Assembly (NCBI GenBank): GCA_964388175.1
Contig: CAYLYS010000022.1
Location: 1-36,415, forward strand
Direction of reading: 5' to 3'
DNA length: 36,415 nt
Source of the DNA: JAITWN01 sp964388175
Lineage (GTDB): Bacteria > Pseudomonadota > Gammaproteobacteria > SZUA-140
Each line of letters opens with the position of its first letter. The first letter of the stretch is position 1. Below the pieces are notes generated by a model, which was given only the letters and a program-made list of their open reading frames with translations, ran no database searches and had not been told where the DNA came from. Positions 24,735-32,292 of this stretch are shown here, piece by piece. Made by a program: the position numbers and the translations under genes.

Positions 24735-25286
24735 TCATCGACTCGTCTCGCCGCCGCGTGATTCACCGGCGACATCATCGGCGCTGGTGACGTTGGCGCC
24801 GATGGCGGTCATTTCGGTATGACCGAACAGACGGTCGACATCGAGCAGAATCACCATTTTTTCGCGGACCGTAGCCATTCCGCGCATGAAACCCACATCG
24901 ATCGAAGCGCCGAAATCCGGCGCCGGTCTGGCATCCTCTTCACTCACATTGCATACATCGGACACGCCGTCGACGACCAGACCGACGACGCGCGGCTTGC
25001 CGTCATGCACGGCATTGACCACGACGATCACCGTGGTCGTACCATAGGCAATCTTCTCCATACCGAGGCGCAGTCGCAGATCGATGATCGGCACCACGGT
25101 GCCGCGCAGATTGAGTACGCCCTGCACGTAGGACGGGGTGTTCGGAATCGGCGTTACCGCGCTCCAGCCGCGGATATCCTGCACGCGCAGGATATCGACG
25201 CCATACTCCTCGCCGGCGAGCACGAAAGTCAGGTACTGGCCGACGTGCGTGTTGTCGGCGAGCATTGCCGTCTGGTTCGCACTCAT
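24735..25286 (-). CDS. cheW: Chemotaxis coupling protein CheW (second copy)
   Basis: Scaffold that links receptors to CheA. CheW signatures are QYLTFVLAGEEYGVDILRVQDI near residue 17, VLNLRGTVVPIIDLRLRLGM near residue 57, and VGLVVDGVSDVCNV near residue 101. The product is 183 aa, slightly long because of N- and C-terminal tails. Its ATG at 25286 overlaps the stop of the cheY-like gene (ATGA). A second CheW lies two genes upstream. They share the pattern but differ at many positions, suggesting different receptors or an old duplication rather than a recent one. Confidence 0.95.
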   Translation of the reverse strand: MSANQTAMLADNTHVGQYLTFVLAGEEYGVDILRVQDIRGWSAVTPIPNTPSYVQGVLNLRGTVVPIIDLRLRLGMEKIAYGTTTVIVVVNAVHDGKPRVVGLVVDGVSDVCNVSEEDARPAPDFGASIDVGFMRGMATVREKMVILLDVDRLFGHTEMTAIGANVTSADDVAGESRGGETSR

Positions 25287-25765
25287 GAGCGCTCTCCTTT
25301 GTTCCCGATCGATTCTTCTGCGATCGGCCTCTCCGGGATCGATTTCTCTGCGATCGATTTCTCTGGGATTGATTTCTCTGGCGCCGACGCCATGACCGCG
25401 AGCCGTCCCAGCACCTTGTCGACGACGGCGACGAGCCGTTCGGGATTGAACGGCTTGACGATCCAGCCGTCGGCGCCGGCTGCCTGCGCCTGCTGCTTGG
25501 CTTCGTCGGAGGTCTCGGTGGTCAGCATCAGGATCGGCTTGCTGCCGAATGCCGGCAGCCGGCGCAGCGCGCCGACCAGTTCGATGCCGGTGATGCCCGG
25601 CATGTTCATGTCGCTGACCACGAGATCGACCGGCACGCGGGCGGCCGCGTCGAGCGCGTGGTGGCCGTCTTCCGCTTCGCTGACCTGGTGGCCCGCCTCT
25701 TTGAGCGTGAAGGAGACCATGCGCCGCATCGACGGCGAATCATCGACGATCAGTATCGCAGCCAT
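25283..25765 (-). CDS. CheY-like response regulator with repeated C-terminal tail
   Basis: Single receiver domain, residues 1-122. The acidic pocket is Asp8-Asp9, the phospho-acceptor is Asp52 (SDMNMPGITG), and Thr82 and Lys104 complete the active site. It is not the main CheY: identity with the one at 29890 is limited and the output face differs. After the domain comes a 38-residue tail containing five pentapeptides, PEKSI, PEKSI, AEKSI, PERPI and AEESI (residues 129-153). It sits between the two cheW genes and overlaps the second by 4 bases. It may be a phosphate sink or a partner for a different output; no evidence separates these. Confidence 0.93.
   Translation of the reverse strand: MAAILIVDDSPSMRRMVSFTLKEAGHQVSEAEDGHHALDAAARVPVDLVVSDMNMPGITGIELVGALRRLPAFGSKPILMLTTETSDEAKQQAQAAGADGWIVKPFNPERLVAVVDKVLGRLAVMASAPEKSIPEKSIAEKSIPERPIAEESIGNKGERS
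25307..25381 (-). repeat. 15-bp tandem repeat within the cheY-like gene
   Basis: Five imperfect 15-bp units with the shared core GATCGATTTCTCT on the plus strand encode the five [PA]-E-x-x-I pentapeptides of the tail. Being a multiple of three, copy changes would keep frame, so the tail length could vary between strains. Confidence 0.85.
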
Positions 25766-25796
25766 CGTCCCGTATCCTCATTCATGTCGCTGCGCA

Positions 25797-26330
25797 TCAG
25801 ATATCCGCGATGGCACCCGCCACCAGCGCATCGATGTCGATCAAGGACACCATGCGCTCGCCCGACGTGGCGAGACCGCTGACACAAGCCTGCTCGATGC
25901 GTCCGCCGGCGTGCGGCGGCGGCATGATTTCATCGAGCGCGAAATTGCACACTTCGGACACGCCGTCGACGACGATGCCCACCGTTTTGTTGCCGCCCGC
26001 GGCCAGTTGCACCCGCACTACGACGACCACGGTCGAGCCGTCATAAGGGCGCGGCTGCAGGCCGAAGCGCTGGCGCAGATCGACCACCGGCACGATCACG
26101 CCGCGCAGATTCATCACGCCGAGCATGTAGGCGGGCGTGCGCGGTACCCGCGTCACCTCGCTCCAGCCCTTGATCTCCTGCACGCGCAGAATGTCGATGC
26201 CGTATTCCTCGCCGGCGCAGACGAAAGTCAGGCACTGACGGATGACGCCTGCTTCCACCGCGGCAGCGTCGGCCATGGGCAGCCCTCTGCCCGCCGCATT
26301 GTTCCCGGCCACACCCTGTGTCGTATGCAT
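25797..26330 (-). CDS. cheW: Chemotaxis coupling protein CheW (first copy, next to cheA)
   Basis: A 177-residue CheW. The core motifs are LTFVCAGEEYGIDILRVQEI near residue 34, VMNLRGVIVPVVDLRQRFGL near residue 72, and VGIVVDGVSEVCNFALDEI near residue 116. The first 30 residues are a low-complexity lead that might be shorter in reality (the ATG at residue 19 is an alternative). It follows cheA by 10 bases and precedes the cheY-like gene by 31, so it is well inside the operon. It bridges receptors and the P5 domain of CheA at the inner membrane. Confidence 0.95.
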   Translation of the reverse strand: MHTTQGVAGNNAAGRGLPMADAAAVEAGVIRQCLTFVCAGEEYGIDILRVQEIKGWSEVTRVPRTPAYMLGVMNLRGVIVPVVDLRQRFGLQPRPYDGSTVVVVVRVQLAAGGNKTVGIVVDGVSEVCNFALDEIMPPPHAGGRIEQACVSGLATSGERMVSLIDIDALVAGAIADI

Positions 26331-26340
26331 CGCTGATCTC

Positions 26341-28443
26341 CTAAGCCACCGAGCGCGGCACGAGACTGCCGCCCTCGTTCTCGAAGCGCGCCATCATTCC
26401 AGGCACGTCCAGGATCAGCGCGACGTGGCCGTCGCCGAGCATGGTCGCGCCGGACAAGCCGGCGAGCTGGCGGAAATTGGTTTCGAGGCTCTTGATCACC
26501 ACCTGCTGCTGCGCCAGCAGCTCATCGACCAGGATGCCGACGCGGCGGCCATCGGACTCGACCACGGTCAGCAGGCCCTTGAACAGATCGCTGCTGTCCG
26601 ACTCGATGCCGAACAGTTCATAGAGGCGGATGATCGGAATGTATTCGTCGCGCAGACGGAACAGCTCGGCGCAGCCGGCGATCGAGCTCACCTGCTCGCG
26701 GCGGATCTGTATGGTCTCGACGATCGACACCAGCGGCACGACGTAGATCTCGCGGCCGACGCGCACCAGCTGGCCGTCGAGAATGGCAAGCGTGAGCGGC
26801 AAACGGATGCGCACCGTACTGCCGCGGCCGGGCGTGGAAAACACCTGCACGTTGCCGCCGAGCTCGGCGATGTTGCGGCGCACCACGTCCATTCCGACGC
26901 CGCGGCCGGACACGTCGCTCACCGTCTCGGCGGTGGAGAAGCCGGCCTGGAAGATCAGATTGTGCACGCGCTCGTCCGAGGGCTCCTCATCGACGCCGAT
27001 CAGGCCGCGCTCGCGCGCCTTGGCAAGAATGCGATCGCGATTGAGGCCGGCGCCGTCGTCGCTGATCTCGACGGTGATGTTGCCGCCCTTGTGATAGGCA
27101 TTGAGATGGATGCTGCCGGTTTCCGGTTTGCCGGCGGCGAGACGCTGCTCGGGCGACTCGATGCCGTGATCGATGCTGTTGCGCACCAGATGCACCAGCG
27201 GATCGCCGATCTTCTCCAGCACCGTCTTGTCGAGCTCGGTGTGCTCGCCGGTCATCTTCAGTTCGACGCGTTTGCCGAGCCTGGCGCCGAGATCGTGGAT
27301 CATGCGCGGGAAGCGGTTGAAGACGAAACTGATCGGCAGCATGCGCACGCGCATCACGCTTTCCTGCAGCGCGCGCATCTGGCGTTCGAGCTGGCCGAGA
27401 CCGTTCTTCAGATCCTCGCTGCGATGGCCGTTGATGCCGGCGGCGAGCTGGCTGAGCATCGACTGTGTGATCACCAGTTCGCCGACGGTATTGATCAGCT
27501 CGTCGAGCTTCTCGATGCTGACGCGGATCGAGCCCGATTCGCCGCCATGTCCCTTGGCAGCATCGCCGGTCTTGACGGCCTGGGTATTCTGTACGGTCTG
27601 GATGGCCTGAACATTCGGACTCGATGCGGCGACCGCGACAGCGGGCGCAGCGACGGCAGGCAACGGGGCCGCGGCCGCCGCCACGCGCGCGGGCAGCGCC
27701 TCGATGGCAATGTCCGCATCCTCGCCCACCCAGTCGAACACCTGCTCGACCGCGCTGCGCGCGATGCCGCCGCGCAGCTCGCAGGTCCATTTCAGATAGC
27801 ATTGCTGCGCATCCATGTCGGCGAGCGGCGGGATGGCGGCGGCATCGACGCGCACGGTGGTTTCGCCGAGCTCGCGCAGTGCCGCGATCAGTCGCAGCGG
27901 ATCGCTGCCATGGCGCAGCATGTCGGCGCATGGCGCGACGACGATGCGCCAGCCGTCGACGGCATCGCCAAAAACACCGTCCGTCGCGGCGGCCGGTGCG
28001 CTTTCGATAGCCTGCCGCACGGCAGGGGAGGGCACCGGCTTGAGCGACGCGCCGCCGTCCTCTATGCAGCGCAGGAACTCGGCCTGCACCGACTCGAACA
28101 GCGTGGGATCGGGAGAGCGCTTCTCCTTCGCCGCGTGCAGCAGCTCGCGCATCACGTCCACCGAGTGCAGCAGCAGATCGGTTTCCTCGGCGGTGATGCG
28201 CAGGCGGCCGCTGCGCGCCATGTCGAGCACCGTTTCCACCGTGTGGGTAAAAGAGGTGAGCTCGTTGAAGCCGAAGGTCGCGCTGCCGCCCTTGATCGAA
28301 TGGGCGACGCGGAAAATGGTGTTGACGGCGTCCTGATCGGCGTCGCCCGCGTCCATGGTCAGCAGAGCCTGCTCCATGGCTTCGAGCGCTTCTTCGCTTT
28401 CCTGAAAGAAGATGTCGTGGAACTGTTCCAGGTCGATGCTCAT
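26341..28443 (-). CDS. cheA: Chemotaxis histidine kinase CheA
   Basis: Receptor-controlled kinase that phosphorylates CheY and CheB. P1 carries the phosphorylated His48 in FRVAHSIKGGSATFGF. A divergent P2-like region spans about residues 160-250, then an Ala/Pro/Val linker (about 255-300). P3 dimerisation starts near SIRVSIEKLDELINTVGELV. The P4 ATPase motifs are HLVRNSIDHGIE (N box), ISDDGAGLNRD (G1) and GRGVGMDVV (G2). P5 is a CheW-like C-terminus (GQLVRVGREIYVVPL). The 700-residue length is normal. The next genes, cheW and the cheY-like gene, follow closely. A sigma-28-type promoter lies upstream of the preceding STAS gene. Confidence 0.97.
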   Translation of the reverse strand: MSIDLEQFHDIFFQESEEALEAMEQALLTMDAGDADQDAVNTIFRVAHSIKGGSATFGFNELTSFTHTVETVLDMARSGRLRITAEETDLLLHSVDVMRELLHAAKEKRSPDPTLFESVQAEFLRCIEDGGASLKPVPSPAVRQAIESAPAAATDGVFGDAVDGWRIVVAPCADMLRHGSDPLRLIAALRELGETTVRVDAAAIPPLADMDAQQCYLKWTCELRGGIARSAVEQVFDWVGEDADIAIEALPARVAAAAAPLPAVAAPAVAVAASSPNVQAIQTVQNTQAVKTGDAAKGHGGESGSIRVSIEKLDELINTVGELVITQSMLSQLAAGINGHRSEDLKNGLGQLERQMRALQESVMRVRMLPISFVFNRFPRMIHDLGARLGKRVELKMTGEHTELDKTVLEKIGDPLVHLVRNSIDHGIESPEQRLAAGKPETGSIHLNAYHKGGNITVEISDDGAGLNRDRILAKARERGLIGVDEEPSDERVHNLIFQAGFSTAETVSDVSGRGVGMDVVRRNIAELGGNVQVFSTPGRGSTVRIRLPLTLAILDGQLVRVGREIYVVPLVSIVETIQIRREQVSSIAGCAELFRLRDEYIPIIRLYELFGIESDSSDLFKGLLTVVESDGRRVGILVDELLAQQQVVIKSLETNFRQLAGLSGATMLGDGHVALILDVPGMMARFENEGGSLVPRSVA

Positions 28444-28512
28444 CGGTTCATCCGGTGTTCAGCGGTGCTAAGAAATAACTGGAAAATCTCCGGCGTATCA
28501 CGGTGTCGGTGA

Positions 28513-28968
28513 CTACGAGGCCAGCGCGGCGGCGAACTGATCGGTCGAGGCCGGACTTTCCAGCAGTGCGCCGACGCCGAGCGCGGCGATGGCCTGCTCC
28601 AGCGGCGCCGAGCGGCCCTTCCAGCAGAAGGCGATGTCGCGCTCCATGCAGTCGATGGAGAAACCCACCAGCAGTTGCACGCCGGCGGTATCGATCTGCG
28701 TCACCTGCGTCGCATCGAGCACCACCGGCACGCCATCCGCGAGACGCTCGATCAGCGCGTCGCGCAGCGCCGGCGCTTCCCGCAGCGTGCATGCAGTGCC
28801 GAAACAGACGATCTGGCAACCGTGCGCCCGGGTGCTGTCGAGCAGCACGGAAACGGAAACGGATTTTTTCTCCGCCGCGACGGCGCGCGGCTTGCTTGCC
28901 GCTTTTTTCGTTGCCGTCGTCTTTCGTGGTGTGGCGGTTTTTTTCACCGCCGCCGTTTGTCTGACCAT
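28513..28968 (-). CDS. STAS-domain protein with lysine-rich N-terminal tail
   Basis: A 151-residue protein. Residues 1-36 are rich in Lys, Ala and Thr (KKTATPRKTTATKKAASKPR), like histone H1-type tails. The STAS domain spans about 38-150. The segment TQIDTAGVQLLVGF aligns with the phosphorylation loop of anti-sigma-factor antagonists, but the position of the phosphorylated Ser is Ala95 (D-T-A-G), so classical switching is unlikely. GGGGAGG lies 8-10 bases before the ATG at 28968. It is placed 69 bases ahead of cheA and just after a sigma-28-type promoter. STAS genes are recurrent neighbours of cheA in proteobacteria; the role is not settled. Confidence 0.88.
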   Translation of the reverse strand: MVRQTAAVKKTATPRKTTATKKAASKPRAVAAEKKSVSVSVLLDSTRAHGCQIVCFGTACTLREAPALRDALIERLADGVPVVLDATQVTQIDTAGVQLLVGFSIDCMERDIAFCWKGRSAPLEQAIAALGVGALLESPASTDQFAAALAS

Positions 28969-29041
28969 GCCGCGTGCCTCCCCGCGTGCCGGGTCGATGC
29001 GCGCTGTGCGCCACCGGCCCTGTCGTTATCGTTGTTCGAGG

Positions 29042-29069
29042 CTATCGGCTCTTTTTCGGTCAAACTTGA
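29042..29069 (-). promoter_or_regulatory. Sigma-28 (FliA)-type promoter before the STAS-cheA operon
   Basis: Read on the minus strand: TCAAGTTT, 12 bases, GCCGATAG. The FliA consensus is TAAAGTTT-N11-GCCGATAA; each box differs at one position and the spacer is one base long. It sits in the only sizeable gap of the cluster (28969-29152), about 75 bases before the STAS start codon. Confidence 0.7.
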
Positions 29070-29152
29070 AACCGCGCACAGACACGGTGGCAAAAACGGT
29101 GCGGAGCGGAGAAAATCGGCAGGGAAGAAAATCGGAAAACGAGGGGAAAAGG

Positions 29153-29890
29153 CTACAGATCCAGACCGGACAGCAAGCGGTCGACTTCGTCCTGGCCGTC
29201 GACGAGACCGTCCTCGGCCTTGCCCGGAATGCGCGGCCCACCCGGACCGCGGCCGTCGTCCGCGCGGCGCTCGTAGTCCACCGCCTGGCCGTGCGACAGC
29301 GCGACCAGGCCGGCGAGAGCATGCTGAATCTCGTCGATCAGCTGCATCACGCTGCGGATGATCTGGCCGCTGAGGTCCTGATAGCCCTGCGCCATCAGCA
29401 CCTCGCCGAGATTGCGTCGGATCTGTTCGGCATCGCTGCGCGCGGCGGCGAGGAACTCGTCCATGCGCACGAGGGTTTCGTCGTTCGAGCCCGCGTACAG
29501 CGCGCGCCACTGCGTGCCGAGCCGGTCGGCGAGATCGCGCGTGTGCTCGGCGGGCACACAGGACTGCTCCACCAGATCCATGGTGCGGTGCGCCGCCGCG
29601 CTGGTGAGTTCGAGCACGTGCTCGAGACTCAGGCGCGCGTCGGGCACCTCGCGCCGGGTGAGATCCTCGAGCCGGGCCTCGTTGCAGAAGCGTTCCAGCG
29701 CCGAGCGGATCTCGCGCGTCAGTTCGCCGACCTCCTGCATCAGGCCATGCCCACGCGCCGCCGCCAGCGCGTCGATCTGCGCCAGGAAGCGGCCTTCGTC
29801 GCGGCTGTGCCAGGCGGCAACGAGCTCGCCCAAGGCGCCGGAGTAAGGCTCCTGCGCACCGGATTGCGGCGTCTTGCTCGCGGCGCTCAT
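29153..29890 (-). CDS. cheZ: Protein phosphatase CheZ
   Basis: Accelerates dephosphorylation of CheY-P. The long-helix core ends in MAQGYQDLSGQIIRSVMQLI, where Asp172 and Gln176 match the E. coli catalytic pair Asp143/Gln147. The flexible linker is Gly/Asp/Arg-rich. The closing DEVDRLLSGLDL is the amphipathic helix that binds CheY-P. The product is 245 aa against 214 in E. coli. The start ATG at 29890 shares one base with the cheY stop codon (TGATG); the longer open frame upstream covers cheY and is rejected. CheZ is largely limited to beta- and gammaproteobacteria, in line with the taxonomic guess. Confidence 0.96.
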   Translation of the reverse strand: MSAASKTPQSGAQEPYSGALGELVAAWHSRDEGRFLAQIDALAAARGHGLMQEVGELTREIRSALERFCNEARLEDLTRREVPDARLSLEHVLELTSAAAHRTMDLVEQSCVPAEHTRDLADRLGTQWRALYAGSNDETLVRMDEFLAAARSDAEQIRRNLGEVLMAQGYQDLSGQIIRSVMQLIDEIQHALAGLVALSHGQAVDYERRADDGRGPGGPRIPGKAEDGLVDGQDEVDRLLSGLDL

Positions 29891-30279
29891 CACGATTTGC
29901 CCAGGCTGGCGAAGATCTTGTCGAGCTTTTCCTTCAGCGTCGCCGCGGTGAAGGGCTTGATGACGTAGCCGTTGACGCCGGCCTGCGCCGCTTCGACGAT
30001 CTGCTCGCGCTTGGACTCGGCGGTGAGCATGAGCACCGGCAGCGTGGACAGGCGCGCATCGGCGCGCACCGTCTTCAGCAGATCGATGCCCTGCATGCCG
30101 GGCATGTTCCAGTCGGTGATGAGGAAATCGAAATCGCCGTTCTGCAGCATGGGCAGCGCGGTCTTGCCGTCGTCCGCCTCCTCGATGCGCGTGTAGCCCA
30201 GTTCCTGCAGCACGTTCTTGACGATGCGCCGCATGGTGGAGAAATCGTCGACGACGAGAAATTTGAGATCCTTGTTCAT
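29890..30279 (-). CDS. cheY: Chemotaxis response regulator CheY
   Basis: Single-domain response regulator that binds the flagellar switch when phosphorylated. It has all active-site residues: Asp11-Asp12, phospho-acceptor Asp56 (ITDWNMPGMQG), Thr86 and Lys108 (VIKPF). Tyr105 corresponds to the Tyr106 rotamer switch of E. coli. At 129 aa it is the size and near the sequence of enteric CheY (KFLVVDDFSTMRRIVKNVL). It is the first gene of the cluster, coupled to cheZ, with a good sigma-28-type promoter about 60 bases upstream. Confidence 0.97.
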   Translation of the reverse strand: MNKDLKFLVVDDFSTMRRIVKNVLQELGYTRIEEADDGKTALPMLQNGDFDFLITDWNMPGMQGIDLLKTVRADARLSTLPVLMLTAESKREQIVEAAQAGVNGYVIKPFTAATLKEKLDKIFASLGKS

Positions 30280-30338
30280 GCGCTTCCCAATAGGCGATAG
30301 GCGGGCGGCGATGCAAATACCTGCCGCGACTCGTTTCT

Positions 30339-30365
30339 TGATCGGCGATGCTGTGACAAACTTGA
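30339..30365 (-). promoter_or_regulatory. Sigma-28 (FliA)-type promoter of cheYZ
   Basis: Read on the minus strand: TCAAGTTT, exactly 11 bases, GCCGATCA. This matches the FliA consensus TAAAGTTT-N11-GCCGATAA at 14 of 16 positions with ideal spacing, about 60 bases before the cheY ATG. It implies late-class flagellar control of the cluster. Confidence 0.8.
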
Positions 30366-30444
30366 GTGCCCGGATTCATTAGAGGCACATGAGAGACGGA
30401 TGCGAGATGGATACGGCGGGAAAGAACGCCAGACGGCGGCGCCC

Positions 30445-31098
30445 ATGATTCCCGATCTGTTCGCCGGGCACGAAGCGCCCGGGCGAGAGCCGCTCGGCGC
30501 ACAGGCCGTCGTACTGCGCGGCTTCGCATTGCCCCGCGCCGAAGCGGTGCTGGCCGCGATCGATGCGGTGACGGCACAGGCGCCTTTCCGCCACATGATC
30601 ACACCGGGCGGCTTCACCATGTCGGTGGCGATGAGCAACTGCGGCCGCTTCGGCTGGACCAGTGACCGCCGCGGCTACCGCTACAGCGCGCACGATCCCA
30701 ATAGCGGCAGCGGCGCGCCATGGCCGGCGATGCCGCCCGCTTTCGCCGCGCTGGCGCAAGCGGCCGCGATGAACGCCGGCTTTCCCGGCTTCGCGCCCGA
30801 TGCCTGTCTGATCAATTGCTATGCGCCCGGTACGCGCCTGTCCCTGCATCAGGACAAGGACGAACAGGATTTCACCGCGCCCATCGTCTCGGTCTCGCTC
30901 GGCATGCCGGCGATATTCCTCTTCGGCGGACTCAGACGCGGCGATCGCACCGCACGCATCCCCCTGTTCCACGGTGACGTGGTGGTGTGGGGCGGAGCGG
31001 ACCGGCTGCGCTACCACGGCGTCGCACCGCTCAGGGACGTGCCGCACGAACGGCTCGGCAGCCGGCGCATCAATCTGACCTTCCGCAAGGCGGGCTGA
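30445..31098 (+). CDS. alkB: DNA oxidative demethylase AlkB
   Basis: Fe(II)/2-oxoglutarate dioxygenase that repairs 1-methyladenine and 3-methylcytosine by oxidative demethylation. The product closely follows E. coli AlkB throughout (217 versus 216 aa). The iron ligands are His135 and Asp137 (LHQDKDE) and His191 (YHGVAP), and the 2-oxoglutarate arginines are Arg208 and Arg214 (RRINLTFR). The substrate loop is MITPGGFTMSVAMSNCG. The ATG at 30445 fits the E. coli start (MxDLFA); the frame is open 15 codons further up without resemblance. It is divergent from cheY. The Ada-type methyltransferase gene follows 216 bases later on the same strand. Confidence 0.96.
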   Translation: MIPDLFAGHEAPGREPLGAQAVVLRGFALPRAEAVLAAIDAVTAQAPFRHMITPGGFTMSVAMSNCGRFGWTSDRRGYRYSAHDPNSGSGAPWPAMPPAFAALAQAAAMNAGFPGFAPDACLINCYAPGTRLSLHQDKDEQDFTAPIVSVSLGMPAIFLFGGLRRGDRTARIPLFHGDVVVWGGADRLRYHGVAPLRDVPHERLGSRRINLTFRKAG

Positions 31099-31171
31099 GC
31101 TTGGCCGACACCGGCACTCGACACCGGAGCGGCTTCTCCGCCACGATTTCCGAATCTTCTGTGAGCGCGGC

Positions 31172-31318
31172 GTGCGCAGCTTCGAGGACACGTACCGCAA
31201 CATGCTCGACGTCACCGCGCTCCCGTGCTACCGGAAGCGCAAGAAACGGGATGTCCGTGGCGGCGGGCTTATATATAGTGTAGCCATGCATTCATCGGGA
31301 TTCGGCACAGCGGCATGA
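31172..31318 (+). other. Possible gene remnant between alkB and the ada-like gene
   Basis: A frame open from about 31081 to TGA 31316-31318 has protein-like wording in its middle (RHDFRIFCERGVRSF, then EDTYRNMLDVTALPCYRKRK). It has no start codon before GTG 31172. Its stop overlaps the next gene's ATG. It may be the end of a broken gene, or chance in GC-rich DNA. I do not recognise a family. Confidence 0.25.
31269..31279 (+). promoter_or_regulatory. Candidate -10 region of the ada-like gene
   Basis: TTATATATAGT is a striking AT-only patch in GC-rich DNA, 36 bases before the start codon. TATAGT matches the -10 consensus at 5 of 6. No good -35 is seen. About 32 bases upstream, GAAGCGCA (31234-31241) matches 7 of 8 bases of the E. 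coli ada box AAAGCGCA, which may be coincidence. Confidence 0.4.
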
Positions 31319-32250
31319 AGAGCGAAACGGCAAAATCCGGACGCGGGCGGGAGCGCACCGGCGACGAGCAGCAGCGGACGGCGACACCCGTGCGCGGGAC
31401 GGCAAGGAACGACGGCCCGGACCACGTCACCCGGCACGCGCACCTCGTCGCCGAAGCCTGCCGCCTGATCGAAGCGGCGGAAACCGCGCCCGCGCTCGAT
31501 GCCCTCGCCGAACGCGCCGGCATGAGTCCGTTCCATTTCCACCGTTTGTTCAAGCGCGAAACCGGCGTGACGCCCAAGGCCTACGCCGACGCCGTGCGCG
31601 CCCGGCGCATGCAGCGCGAACTCGCCGGCGCGGACAGTGTCAGCACCGCCATCTACGACGCCGGCTTCAATACCCACAGCCGCTTCTACGCCAAGGCCGG
31701 CGCGCGCCTCGGCATGCACCCGCGCGACTACCGCGCCGGCGGCCGCGGCGCCGAAATCCGCTTCGCCCTCGGCGAATGCACGCTCGGCACCGTCCTCGTC
31801 GCCCAGAGCCAGCGCGGCATCTGCGCCATCACCCTCGGCGACGACCCTGAATTCCTGCTGCAGGATCTGCAGCGCCGCTTCCCGCAAGCCGAACTGATCG
31901 GCGGCGACGCCGGTTTCGAACGGCTGGTCGCCCAGGTCGTCGGCCTCATCGAAGCACCCGCCATCGGCCTCGACCTCCCGCTCGACATCCGCGGCACCGC
32001 CTTCCAGGAACGCGTCTGGCAAGCCCTGCGCGAAATCCCGCCCGGCACCACCGCCAGCTATACCGACATCGCCGCACGCATCGGCGCGCCCAAAGCGGTA
32101 CGCGCCGTGGCACAGGCCTGCGGCGCGAATCCAGTGGCGGTGGCGATACCGTGTCATCGCGTGGTGAGAAGCGACGGCGGGATATCGGGGTATCGCTGGG
32201 GGGTGGAGCGGAAGCGAGCGCTGCTGCGCAGGGAGCGTCGAAAGGAGTGA
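31315..32250 (+). CDS. AraC-HTH / methylated-DNA-protein-cysteine methyltransferase fusion (Ada-like, no N-Ada domain)
   Basis: A suicide repair protein that takes the methyl group from O6-methylguanine onto its own Cys. Residues 1-40 are polar and probably disordered. An AraC-type helix-turn-helix spans about 43-142 (LAERAGMSPFHFHRLFKRET). A ribonuclease-H-like methyltransferase N-lobe follows. The C-terminal catalytic domain has the acceptor Cys280 in IPCHRVV. The zinc/Cys domain of E. coli Ada, which senses methylphosphotriesters and turns Ada into an activator, is missing. The 311-aa product is therefore a repair enzyme with a DNA-binding arm rather than a full Ada switch. It lies next to alkB, as in many alkylation-repair loci. 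Confidence 0.92.
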   Translation: MKSETAKSGRGRERTGDEQQRTATPVRGTARNDGPDHVTRHAHLVAEACRLIEAAETAPALDALAERAGMSPFHFHRLFKRETGVTPKAYADAVRARRMQRELAGADSVSTAIYDAGFNTHSRFYAKAGARLGMHPRDYRAGGRGAEIRFALGECTLGTVLVAQSQRGICAITLGDDPEFLLQDLQRRFPQAELIGGDAGFERLVAQVVGLIEAPAIGLDLPLDIRGTAFQERVWQALREIPPGTTASYTDIAARIGAPKAVRAVAQACGANPVAVAIPCHRVVRSDGGISGYRWGVERKRALLRRERRKE

Positions 32251-32292
32251 CGCGGTTCCGCTCTGGCCCGCCGGGCCGCTAATATCAAGGCG

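Noticed and set aside
23048..24790. A 580-codon open frame opposite the four-helix-bundle receptor gene
   Set aside because: It is an antisense shadow with no recognisable motif; the receptor frame has HAMP, the tip and the pentapeptide.
26242..28512. A 756-codon open frame opposite cheA
   Set aside because: The translation is low-complexity and antisense to a gene with all CheA motifs; similar shadows occur opposite mnmG and both receptors.
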